Positions 30,401 to 35,220 of a stretch of DNA of 64,000 nucleotides are shown here, piece after piece. How positions within the stretch are numbered: position 1 is the first letter of the stretch; each line of letters starts with the position of its first letter. A program made the position numbers and the translations under genes. The stretch is from Roseitranquillus sediminis (GTDB lineage: Bacteria > Pseudomonadota > Alphaproteobacteria > Rhodobacterales > Rhodobacteraceae), in the NCBI RefSeq assembly GCF_016918935.1, contig NZ_JAFFOB010000023.1, forward strand, positions 1 through 64,000. The letters run 5' to 3'. Under the pieces are notes generated by a model. The model searched no databases. It was not told where the DNA came from and worked only from the letters and a program-made list of their open reading frames with translations.

Positions 30401-32473
30401 ACGGGCGACGATGCGCTGACGGTGGACGTGCTGCCCGGCGGATCGCTCATCGCCCGTAGCGGGGTGGAGGTGAACGTCCGCGCGATCGGCGACATGCCGC
30501 TGGCCGAGATCTTCGCGGGCGACATCGCGCGGCTGACGGCGGCCGGTGCGATTACCGACCAGGTCGGCTCAGGCGCGGTTCGTGTGCGGGCCGGAGACCT
30601 GGAGATCGACGGCGGCTCGGCGGGCACGGAGGATACGCGGCTCGTCGTCGAGCTGACGGACCTCGAGAACGGCCGGCTCAACCTCGAGACCCGCACGGGT
30701 GACGCATGGCTGCACGGCATTGGCGGCCTGCCGGTGGAGCGGTCGCGGATTGCGGCGCGCGGCGGTCTCTCGGCCACCGGCGCGCTGACGGTGCACGAGG
30801 GGCCGGGCGTGGTGAGCCACGGCGACCTCTGGGTCGACGCGGCGAGCCTGCTGCAGCGGGCGGATATCCTCAGCAACGGCGGCGCGATCACGGCGCGCAC
30901 CGTTGGCGAGCTGCGGCAGGTGGCCGACACACGCATCTACTCGGGCACCGGCACGATCGCCGTGGAGACCGGGGCGGAACTGATCCTTGCGCGGCTCGAG
31001 ACGGAGAACGCCACGGCGCGCGCACTTTCGGTGACGACGGGCGGTGCGCTGACCGTCGCGCCGGGCGAGGCGGGACAGGGCCTCGTCGCAAACGAACCGG
31101 GGGCCGGCGCGACGCTGCGCCTCGCGTCGTTTGAGCCGATCGGGCCGGAGGGGCTGCGCGTGGCGCTCGCCACGCTCGACGCGGAGGTGACGAGCGGTGC
31201 GCTGCACCTGCAGGAGCAGGACGGCCTGATCCTTGAGCGGGTGGTGACGAGTGACGCGCTGATCGACGTCGTCACGAACGGTGACACGGTCGTCCGCACG
31301 CTCGATTCCGGTACGGGGCCGTCGGTGATCTCGGCTGTCACGGGCGACGTCATGGCCGACGCGGCCAGCCTCGCGGGCGGCGACATCCGCCTCTTCGCCT
31401 TCGGCGGGGCGCTCAGGGGTGAGAGCGGCGCGACATTCACCGGTGATGCGGTGCCTGGCGCGGCGCTGCACTTCTACGCGCGCGATAACGTGCGCTACAG
31501 GGAGACGGCGGGCGACCTCCGCGTCGGCTTCGCGCTCTCCGAGACGGGCGACGTGGCGCTTGAGCCGGGGCCGGGCCGTGCGCTGGAGGTGGGCGTCCTC
31601 GGCACGCCGAACGACCTGACCCTGACGGCGACGGGCGAGCTCCGCCTGAACGTCGTCGGGTATGCGCTGGTCGACCTCGCCGACGAGGTGGCGCTGCAGC
31701 TGGTGCGGCCCGAGCTCTATGGCACGCGCGAGGCGCAGTCGCCGGACGAGGCGGACCTGACCGTGCTGGGCGATCCGGGGCGGCTCCATGTCGGTCTCAT
31801 CAGCCTGCGCGAGAAGCTGGGGCTGCACGCCGAGGATATCGACGTGAACTTCTACGACCTCACGGCGGCGGACGGGATGGACCTCGTGGTCGAAGACCCC
31901 GAGGGCGACTTCGCCGACAGGGTCGACGTCGACGGCATCGGCGACGGGCCGCGCCTCTTCATCGCGGACTACTTCCGCGACATCCGATCCCGGCTGCGCG
32001 GCCGCGACCGCTCGGGCGGCGAGCTGCGGCTGACCTATGGCCGCATCGGCACCGGGCAGATCAGCCATGCCGGCCCGCGCTTCATCGGTCAGGACGTGGT
32101 GATCGACGGCGACGTCTGGTTCCGCCAGCGCAGCTTCGACCTGCTGGCGCAGGTCGAGTTCGACCGCCTGAGCACCGTTGCCGACGCGCAGGTGCTGGCC
32201 AACCAGGGCGGGCGGATCGGGTTTTCGATCAGCGACGAGATCGTGCTGGTGACCGAGCATGTGCTGGTGCTGAACCGCCGCCTGGGCGGGGTGGACCTGA
32301 ACGGCGGGCAGGGCTTCGCGTTCGGCGTGGGCGTCGAGACCGACTTCCTCGGCTTTCCCTTCACCTTCGAGGAGGACGAGGGCGGCGTCACCCGGACCGC
32401 CGCCATGCCGAAGGTGTCGGTCGGTGCAGGAGACGCAGTGCGCGTCCCGCTGATCCACTCCTCGGCGGACTGA
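15455..32473 (+). CDS. Giant TpsA exoprotein (filamentous hemagglutinin / LktA-like adhesin, 5,672 residues)
   Basis: The secreted partner of TpsB. Residues 1-41 form an extended basic signal peptide ending in APAYAQ. Residues ~42-300 make the TPS domain (FNSFSRFDVGAGSTVNV, LGIGGDVYFVNPDGFVVSAGG; VNPDG replaces the usual NPNG). Residues ~500-3,700 are degenerate Gly/Ala/Thr/Val-rich repeats, often containing GGA..G..AVGG...VN, as in beta-helical LktA-type adhesins. Acidic, low-complexity inserts interrupt them at about residues 1,296-1,345, 2,020-2,060 and 2,918-2,965. A charged helical block lies at about 4,705-4,845 and a beta-rich tail follows. I find no cysteine in the whole chain. No C-terminal toxin, pretoxin motif or immunity gene is visible, so a surface adhesin is more likely than a contact-dependent toxin. 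Large antisense reading frames here are composition artefacts. Confidence 0.93.
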   Translation: MTRRPTRRTGPSLASRLARRLIATVSATAVAVLQVAPAYAQVVADGATATDVATSGAVINVTSGTIRNSTAFNSFSRFDVGAGSTVNVYQPGGADRLVNVIRNGGSTIAGTLNAKVGSPLADLGIGGDVYFVNPDGFVVSAGGIINAGRLTLSTPTGAFADQLVAELGGQSAARLFAGTEPIDPAAGITIGGTINAERLEVRSGSLNMMMSGRIAVDAPGTSGTIAPAVNTDGIPTAGGATVEGGVIRLFASGDMQLRGQSSAKRGGGSGGLVEAQSGGEMTVGGTVDVAASGAAGGGSVVLFAQGSAIMEEALRVDARSVAGDGGFFALGSAGAVTAAGTLDTGSDSGASGEAFVTGESVSVTGDIVTGGGDLALVAAQAVTVAEGVGLSTRAIVPGGGQDAFAGAAGAGAAGDLLIAGTNVTVSTGARLRADSAAAEGGGLIGIFTRSENEGIAWAINPDAEVASVSIDGASVTGGAVAITAVARVANALGSDDEAVEGAQVDAAESSATEEQIQQLLDQAVDTVTGVFERTLQTANGYVPLQVQVLTADAKVTITDSQIEAQGNWTDAGQAPETPDDATAFAVNGQLASTGLREDGYRFLGEGVYALNAKLPTAWDSASDSLLIQSHADTSLTIAPKAYLLGIGIAATETHSRVEVANSSLTTRAGGVRLASTAFENHNVTVASTAVANLAGALIVTVRDLTNQVLVRGGTLNSAGPLRMAALTGKSHANSATANAGMQGTAAVAVNIGVSQALTEAALGGTTTAGGAVALDAETLYFKKSHATSATMGLANVEKLIRSRVLNKAPLTGFAATIRGKATGKPADPNRKPSFGFGMSVDVQVDDDDTFARLGGGYHDLSADARPLTQLGTTSVTAIGANVAVNAAYRFADDDGEGGAGLKRATSAAFGVLTQVLKRQVQIHNQANPSDPITEDEILGRYSNATMMNVGVSTMLGETRAEIGADATVTAGSLDVHAVTRFPNADPLNEIRQEWRDFTAQVSDYNPLGQLNDDPDDDQVPEVSELIAAVNPLTYQTSDAKAKGEAARPGDDSRAVVPGEEQKLALGITVIYFNTDSETSAVIRDGAKVTLDARADVTARQEALFLHIANLPKSLPLFGEAKVNDAIGGAINIARVRSRVEALIESGAEVTVTGGDLTLEATTRNFVGNLAYSGGNGAEVAINASISANIAEAETIARIGEAATVSAGAVSLTARDSSIDWAAAGAVSASENIGVGASGNVNFATRRIYAGIGPAEGVEPVAPDGHTVVDAGSLTILAENDTLEIGVAVAGSKVAGKPTTEPPPEENEEDMIIPSWFFDEDENDAIGQQAEVDTPPDAEGNQQKAGWSVSAAASLNLILGNSTTAEIATPARVDLPGAMGVTARNRGVGVTVGGAVAAGLGKTQDTNALAGAFAIHVDTREIDARVSGAAVEAGGVVTLHADDQATVVNVAVGGAGTSRGGMALAGSVAVAVLEGGAEAEVADAGITAESVRVEADDASLTVGIGGAVGINMDKTQGYGVGIGIAVNTVDRSATAGVTGASSVTTGALSVLADTTQSIYGFGVSAGVGKTGIAGSVAVNTITGGAKAAVVGAEGERVELRASSVNVDATETNTIFSLGGALTGGQTAAVGGAATVNVVTADTAGRLEQVDLARRDGGPELGAVKVDADSTSDIFSIAVAGAAAREGTAVGVGLSANEITADVTVSLAGSTVAQAASLTARADATRIIKSIGGGAAASGRGAGGFAGTVNLLLANNTRVLLDGATLSTRDGGDMTVEALAGGEFASLAAALSASRDLSLGGAVTVNVTTAETFISAVGADLTAGGALALRARDTASVESLAGGAAVSVSGTGVAGAVAANFIAHETAVTADGAMLEGVGVELHAGNESEIDSMAVGLAGGGQNAVAGSIAIGDIGNTTRVQAANASLDAGTGAAVLAASRSGSIEILSGSAAIGGNNAVGIALTVATIHGGVTADLVTAAPVTAGSLSVQATNAATIDAIAAGVAGSGATSVAGSMVYSQIGRPGDDGPSVEPLPGPAEEDPLSEAQDTAADRRDTAVSDLVGSTATTTADSLSADQMTLELDSDDIVRARVQLTGASPVLPATTISTSETGATRALAGAAAIGGSNGIGAGITVNLMFGKLEAELVLPAGQETRAAGEVNVSATQLGSIRTAGVSGGVGGAVGGAGSITVNVMNRQADARIVGAGTGTRAALRTDRGAVNVSALQTGTIKSFAGAAGASGTAGAGGAIVVNVMSDDGEAAIEDATVLTRRETEDPGAPLAAAGAVAVTATQTMTLEALSAAVGGGATGAFAGSFALNVADGLVTAAARRSGIQASSLTLAASAAPNLTANAGAVAADGGASVGVGISINAARQTVRADFDASSLLAHDAVRITADAVTTLAANAISGAISGGIAVTGTGIGNTAANVVEALVRDKDNAGGPERSDIVTRGSILLSAIGRNSISMLGGEDELPGANLSISGGGAAGVGASASVSTLGNRVRAAVLDDARLIGLGHSTLSHVDADGATQFVTGLAVNAQGRSDITMLTANGSVGGVAGVSALFSFNLIDDSARVEIGSEGDLTLQRLNPQFDTDYASAIGTTDAAAAQDTVLNADIDNRAESYAVNVAIGGTAGVGAAAGTTLATSAAEVATWAADIAARRDVLVSAGADTEVESYVAGAGGGFVGVAANANVTTIGADALVTLAGTDVSAGRHLRLDTLVDSGVTTFAGGAAGGAVGVAGAVQVTVFDGTSRIAIGSAGPNRQSDLSATDELTVDARTQIGTDTGSAALAGGAGALALSANVSLVKATTAVDVGAAQRLSSGDAMRLSAQDTVTLRGKGGTVGVGAVGIGAALDYASFAGTTRVTVGAGSTLAANAIGAPTDGGLTLSAKSVRDISSGVVAAGTGAVAVGAAISVVELGARAEDDEGERDGLLGDVEGELASDQSGESGLDGSASAEDRQNTGGSLVGFAGGADTQEKVVDRRRSTDLLGDVGEDVVRVDVGDGASLATRGDLSATAGAETKVVQLGGAGSASLAGGMSSGTAVSNVGTGAAVELGTNTRVAADGAVTLNAGTGGIGGEPAVAARAATLGASFGYNAGVGVALARVSGTATVDVGGGARIGGLTRTRAASVDFGATRSDRITADVFNVSFSGVAGAGLAVAETAIEGGTGITVGAAAIRGEDIRLTAADTTDAEAVGEGSTGGILGGLNSVVVTARNAATGLMNVSGAALIGDTVTLSNRSAGRADATAKGIAVGAVAVGASVARARAEMTLQTTVDASIIADTDIDIATRLARPAALLGVERANAQARASSTSGGLLAGNGAEAEAWFDYDVETSVAGFLQAGNAIAIAAEAQEVSADAFATGRALAALALGVTIARAGQEDGASARVATLVDGATLASTDGTVDISSGNAPDVAARALSGSGGLVSGAGAEVRVDTDATTLTDIARNAAVRIDVETLNIEAGHAATLAGKVDTTSAAALGVSGADIRSTLGSDVDLGIGSGASLNARNFEIAATNAMTRPEDGFNVRSGSGGALDVAAMVSRVDASSSTDVSVAGGAELIQTDLRDAGQRFRIGAFSDLTLIDRLKLDSGGAIAVPIGDSEVRANSNTTKVTVGAARLFGMDTIEIYSGGDSDIVSEVDTKSYGAAGAASALSEATYNARNDIVLLSGAQIESMNDVELQAGYGAAAAQRVAVKAESRVFNKTAFPISTDPKADATADTASRVTVGEGARVLAVRDVYLLAEEGGREVKGYGRGKDLYRQVLAEIGSAISEAFVGEPVSLDIETGTTVDRRTNDGIRVNGYVRAGSRNRQVLILDENDRLANGLETDPLTRQPYSNELAGDVEFSIRENVNLSSEIAARIATLNELISDPILSQDQQAVIAWTAERDQLVARAATISGTANFVDLGDIVATEGNIVMRADFVQGAGTGTLEAPGNARIIVHLYSDSYLTTAGMAIPENEGGRIHFNDIAVTNTGEVRALSGQRPGSYDYAMISGDQAGEPVIEVVTYGDGSIIVDGPIENRDGLIDINSNFGDLDVRDDVSGRTVRLSAGRDFVQGFTWGFTNVDGEPDEIYESYFARNDRIARGYTLAGVSVSGRAGGNFSAPFLGPVPRFQLAPRRGQIRAGRNVYITADKLNINGLVQAGTGHYDIAINAGFDGFVRDKLGSGDLPRTGRTLVYDTATPVTDNVVRNAHITSNVRIYYDAGDGTLGDGRIVVDPMVVQGGRVELTGQLLSTGSGEIQSLDGFGAIDVVNDSSLPIVFDRIDLGESGEGQQGIEGVVRISDTDPSRMLSPTRPLITEYRRIGDRLEVRDNRSFELDEIDFDDDGVTDVTREIPTRLVSTSEAAEGRNGSFQPVANRDFIVVRGETVTQKTNYTQKTFYFWAPLSDSVNSRTDPAVATPLDPVTTPGLDGPYLGASLGGGDYPYAFSSRRTKNSNSGRQEEKTDDGRFLGIGTVTKTWSETQTAEHLYTHRLKADYPIAITFQGADTGKLDIQSVGDVMFGDLVSNQIGDSEIRSTAGSVMTTDSSVTLAVADLDLASNVGSVRSLASPMRIDQAEGAVLSVVAREEIDIYEVSGNMLVGEIRTTERSANPNTDPVGEVRLQAQDSILMADGGAGVTGSEIELRAHGGTIGADGAPLRVNVDDLSLTARARGDVFIAETSGDLPVREVVSDTGSVALFAPTGSITDRNDVEVRDIRSEAQLVSLWGDQLGLYGDEATDARRAEQLGALKEERERTYDDYWQERLADGNASQTFALDAATRQSLADAGWTEAQLDAYVDDRQSLYDRWNAEAAYDPGYEYLPSADEAAKVLDGLEWSQDELQQWVRAGLIRGTGDTQVRIEDPNVSAFGDINLYARDQVGELLEPYTLGEGSGLAEDLRVLAGAERTDLSFEGDKVIVRRDEDVNFAFTGVVEGVAQGNLRARAQNFEVFLGAETPATIAEVIGTSDVSIKIDGEMRDNRDGAAAVTGSAIIVESGEDASIGTGDDALTVDVLPGGSLIARSGVEVNVRAIGDMPLAEIFAGDIARLTAAGAITDQVGSGAVRVRAGDLEIDGGSAGTEDTRLVVELTDLENGRLNLETRTGDAWLHGIGGLPVERSRIAARGGLSATGALTVHEGPGVVSHGDLWVDAASLLQRADILSNGGAITARTVGELRQVADTRIYSGTGTIAVETGAELILARLETENATARALSVTTGGALTVAPGEAGQGLVANEPGAGATLRLASFEPIGPEGLRVALATLDAEVTSGALHLQEQDGLILERVVTSDALIDVVTNGDTVVRTLDSGTGPSVISAVTGDVMADAASLAGGDIRLFAFGGALRGESGATFTGDAVPGAALHFYARDNVRYRETAGDLRVGFALSETGDVALEPGPGRALEVGVLGTPNDLTLTATGELRLNVVGYALVDLADEVALQLVRPELYGTREAQSPDEADLTVLGDPGRLHVGLISLREKLGLHAEDIDVNFYDLTAADGMDLVVEDPEGDFADRVDVDGIGDGPRLFIADYFRDIRSRLRGRDRSGGELRLTYGRIGTGQISHAGPRFIGQDVVIDGDVWFRQRSFDLLAQVEFDRLSTVADAQVLANQGGRIGFSISDEIVLVTEHVLVLNRRLGGVDLNGGQGFAFGVGVETDFLGFPFTFEEDEGGVTRTAAMPKVSVGAGDAVRVPLIHSSAD

Positions 32474-32548
32474 CGCACCGGCATCTCGCGTCTGGAACGG
32501 TCCCCGGTGGTGCGGGGTTGTACCCCGTCGCGGCACGGGACGGTCAAC

Positions 32549-33142
32549 ATGGCAAACCGGGATCAGCATGCCGTCGAGAGCATCCTCGACGAGCTGAAGG
32601 GCACGGCTAAAGAGGGGGACCGAATCTCGGTGGGCGAGAGCGTCGAGGCGCTGGGGCACAGGGGGTATGGTCCACTGCTCTTCGTCCCCGCCCTGATCGA
32701 GATCTCGCCGATCGGCGGCATTCCGGGGGTGCCGACCATACTCGCGCTGATCATCTTGCTTTTCGCCGTGCAGATCGCCTGGGGCCGGGATCACATGTGG
32801 CTGCCTGGCTTTCTCGAGCGCCGAAGTGTGTCGACCGATCGCATGAAGGGAGCGGTGGACAAGTCCCGGCCGGTGGGACGCTGGCTCGACCGCTGGTTCC
32901 ACGGGCGCCTGCCGCGCCTGACCGGCAAGCCCGCACGCCGCATTGCAGCTTGCGTCGTCATCCTGCTCTGCCTGTCGGTTCCGCCGCTTGAGCTGATTCC
33001 GTTCGCCAGCACCGCGCCGATGGCGGCGATCGCGGCCTTCGGCCTCGCCATCACGCTCAGGGACGGCCTGCTCATGATGCTGGGCTTCGCGCTGACAGTG
33101 GTCGCGGCGGGCGTGGGCCTCGGAATGCTGGGGGGGTCGTAA
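32549..33142 (+). CDS. exoD: ExoD-family membrane protein
   Basis: A 197-residue inner-membrane protein. The N-terminal ~45 residues are polar (SILDELKGTAKEGDRISVGESVEALGHRGYGPLL), followed by helices at about 45-75 (PALIEISPIGGIPGVPTILALIILLFAVQ), 128-150 and 155-190. The LGHRGYGPLLFVPALIEISP.GGIPG stretch is the ExoD signature. ExoD was named from rhizobial exopolysaccharide and alkali-stress mutants; its molecular function is unknown. ATG 32549 is chosen to remove an implausible 14-residue extension. It lies 75 bases after the giant adhesin gene on the same strand and may be independently expressed. Confidence 0.82.
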   Translation: MANRDQHAVESILDELKGTAKEGDRISVGESVEALGHRGYGPLLFVPALIEISPIGGIPGVPTILALIILLFAVQIAWGRDHMWLPGFLERRSVSTDRMKGAVDKSRPVGRWLDRWFHGRLPRLTGKPARRIAACVVILLCLSVPPLELIPFASTAPMAAIAAFGLAITLRDGLLMMLGFALTVVAAGVGLGMLGGS

Positions 33143-33276
33143 CGCTTGGCGACCAGGCGCCGACGCGAGCCGATGCGACGAGGACGTCGCGGAACTGGCG
33201 ACCGGCGCATTCGTTGACTGACCAACGACGCCGAGGCCGAAGGGTCGGTTGAGGCAAAAGATAAATGGAGGGCCAC

Positions 33277-33780
33277 ATGGCACTGTTTTCCAAAGACATC
33301 CAGACGATGAACGATCTCTTCGTGCATACGTTGCAGGACGTCTACTACGCAGAGCACCAGATCACCGAGGCGTTGCCGAAGATGATCGAGAAGGCGACCT
33401 CGCCGCAGCTTCGTCAAGGCTTCGAGACCCATCTGCGGGAGACCGAGGGTCAGATCCGCCGACTGGAGCAGGTGTTCGAGATGCATGGTGAGAAGCCGAA
33501 GCAGGTGACCTGCCCGGCGATCAACGGCATCATTAAGGAAGCGAACGAGATCGCGGGCGACGTCGGCGACAAGGACGTGCTCGACGCCGCACTCGCAGCG
33601 GCCGCGCAGGCGGTGGAACACTACGAGATTTCGCGCTATGGCTCGCTGGCCGCATGGGCGAAAGAACTTGGCCGTCACGACTGTGCCCAGCTGCTGGAAC
33701 AGACGCTTGCCGAGGAAAAGGCGACCGACGCCAAGCTGACCGAGATGGCAGAGGCGCGGCTGAACCGCCAGGCGGCCTAG
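33277..33780 (+). CDS. DUF892 ferritin-like protein (YciE/YciF family)
   Basis: A 167-residue four-helix-bundle protein. MNDLFVHTLQDVYYAEHQITEALPKM and HLRETEGQIRRLEQVFEMHGEKP are the family signatures and supply Glu/His ligands (YAEHQ, HLRETEGQ, AVEHYEISRYG, EEKATDAKL) for a di-iron-type site. Such proteins are linked to stress responses, but their reaction is not established. The ATG at 33277 follows GGAGGG; the ATG 12 bases earlier contains that ribosome-binding site. A strong hairpin with a T-run lies 21 bases after the stop. Confidence 0.85.
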   Translation: MALFSKDIQTMNDLFVHTLQDVYYAEHQITEALPKMIEKATSPQLRQGFETHLRETEGQIRRLEQVFEMHGEKPKQVTCPAINGIIKEANEIAGDVGDKDVLDAALAAAAQAVEHYEISRYGSLAAWAKELGRHDCAQLLEQTLAEEKATDAKLTEMAEARLNRQAA

Positions 33781-33798
33781 GTCACGCGCAGTCGAAAG

Positions 33799-34917
33799 TC
33801 AGGGCCGTCCCGCGGGGCGGCCCTTTTCATTTGCCAGCACCCGCGCAGAGAACACCTTCGCGATCCCGATCGACAGCACGATGCGCAAGAGGTGGTGTGC
33901 GGTAACGTAGAGCACCGCGATGTCGAGCGACAGCGCCACCAGCGACATCTCGGCGACGCCGCCCGGTGCGAAGGCGAGCACCACGGCCTGCCACGGCTCG
34001 CCGGTCAGCCGCGGCAGGACCAGCGCGGCGACGGCGGCAAGCGCCAGCACCAGGGCCACGTTGGTTCCCGCAAGCCGCGCCGCCCGCAGCACCGCGGCCG
34101 GTGCGCTGCCGGCAAAGCGCGTTCCGAGGCTGACGCCCACGACGAGTTGCACGATCTGGATGAGCCAGCTGGGTGGCGCACCCTCGACCAAGCCGACGAG
34201 ATGGAAGATGGCCGAGATCAGGATGGGACCCGTCAGGAACGCGGCGGGAAACCGCAGCCATTGGCCGACGAAGTACCCAATGATTCCCGCAAGCGCGAGC
34301 ACCGCCCAGTCCAGCAGGGCCAGCGCCGCGCCGTTGCCCATCTCGACGCCCGCCGAGGATCCGACGGCGTGGCCCGTCACCAGTGTGAAGCCGAGGGGAA
34401 CCACGATGATGCAGAGGATCAGCCGCAGGAACTGCAGCATCGTCAGCATGGCGACATCCGCGCCCGCCTCCTCGCCCATCATGACCGACTCGATCAGGCC
34501 GCCTGGGACGGAGCCCCAATAGGCCGTGACGGGCTCGATCCCGCCCTGCCTGAGCATCGTGAAGCCGATGCCGTGGGCGAGCGGAACGAAGAAGAAGAGC
34601 GCGAGGAGGCTCGGCCACCAGCGCCCGATGTCGTTGAGTATCTCAGCCGTGAAGGCAGAGCCGATAGAGACGCCGATGATCGGGATGAAGAAGGTCCGCA
34701 GTCGCCCCGGTATCGACGGCAGCAGTCCCCCCGGTAGCGGACCGAACATCGCGGCGGCGCCGACGGTGACGACCGAACCAAGCAGCATGGGCAGCGGCAG
34801 GCCGATGAGCGCCGCCGCGAAACCACCAGCCGCGCCGAGGGCGAAGGCATAGAGGAACGAGCGCGTGTTCCATCCCGCGCCGCCTGGCCGCGGGAGACAA
34901 AGGCGCAGGCCTACCAA
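33799..34917 (-). CDS. AbrB-type (AbrB duplication) inner-membrane protein
   Basis: A 372-residue polytopic membrane protein with two homologous halves, as in the AbrB duplication family. The first half contains GLPLPMLLGSV, IIGVSIGSAF and a GSVPGGLIESVMMGEEAGADV motif. The second repeats it as RFPAAFLTGPILISAIFHLVGL, VGVSLGTRF and FAPGGVAEMSLVALSLDIAV. The PGG(L/V)xE(S/M) motif in each half is characteristic. About ten helices are expected. It is a putative transporter or regulator of unknown substrate. The TTG at 34917 overlaps the slyX stop; no better start is visible, so the N-terminus is uncertain. The 3' end overlaps a terminator for the convergent gene. Confidence 0.82.
   Translation of the reverse strand: MVGLRLCLPRPGGAGWNTRSFLYAFALGAAGGFAAALIGLPLPMLLGSVVTVGAAAMFGPLPGGLLPSIPGRLRTFFIPIIGVSIGSAFTAEILNDIGRWWPSLLALFFFVPLAHGIGFTMLRQGGIEPVTAYWGSVPGGLIESVMMGEEAGADVAMLTMLQFLRLILCIIVVPLGFTLVTGHAVGSSAGVEMGNGAALALLDWAVLALAGIIGYFVGQWLRFPAAFLTGPILISAIFHLVGLVEGAPPSWLIQIVQLVVGVSLGTRFAGSAPAAVLRAARLAGTNVALVLALAAVAALVLPRLTGEPWQAVVLAFAPGGVAEMSLVALSLDIAVLYVTAHHLLRIVLSIGIAKVFSARVLANEKGRPAGRP
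33802..33827 (+). terminator. Rho-independent terminator after the DUF892 gene
   Basis: GGGCCGTCCC (33802-33811) pairs with GGGGCGGCCC (33814-33823) with one G-T mismatch-type position and a two-base loop, followed by TTTT (33824-33827). It lies 21 bases after the stop of the ferritin-like gene. The same bases encode the last residues (about EKGRPAGR) of the convergent AbrB-type transporter. Confidence 0.65.
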
Positions 34918-35111
34918 TGCGGCGGCGGCCGGTCCGCGATCGGTTCGGCTCCTGCGTTGGCCTGACGCTCGGCCTCTCGCTCCATCAGGAGCAGGACGCG
35001 CTGCTGCAGCCGCTCGATCTCACGCTCCTGCCGTGCGGCGACGTCGGAGAGATCCTCGACGGCGCGGGTCAGGTGGGCAATGCGTTCTTCGAGCGCGAGA
35101 AGGTCGTTCAT
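34911..35111 (-). CDS. slyX: SlyX-family coiled-coil protein
   Basis: A 66-residue cytoplasmic protein. Residues ~3-48 form one amphipathic coiled coil ([22 protein letters not shown], then [12 protein letters not shown]) and the tail ends in PPPHW, the conserved C-terminus of SlyX proteins. The ATG at 35111 is the natural start; the reading frame extends upstream without support. It is divergent from hisS and its stop overlaps the start of the AbrB-type gene by a few bases. The function of SlyX is unknown. Confidence 0.85.
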   Translation of the reverse strand: MNDLLALEERIAHLTRAVEDLSDVAARQEREIERLQQRVLLLMEREAERQANAGAEPIADRPPPHW

Positions 35112-35220
35112 CGCGTGGCCCGTAGCACGACCGGAGCGCGTCTGCCAGACGGCCGCTTGCTCCGTCCCGGGGGTTGGTCTAGACCCCGCGCCGACTGCAG
35201 ACCCCCGAGGGACACGGCGC

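Noticed and set aside
31600-32473. A contact-dependent inhibition toxin domain at the end of the adhesin
   Set aside because: The tail remains beta-rich, has no pretoxin motif, and the next gene is ExoD rather than a small immunity protein.
32512-32527. Hairpin CGGGGT-TGT-ACCCCG after the adhesin gene as a terminator
   Set aside because: The stem is only six base pairs and no T-run follows, so it is not called as a terminator.
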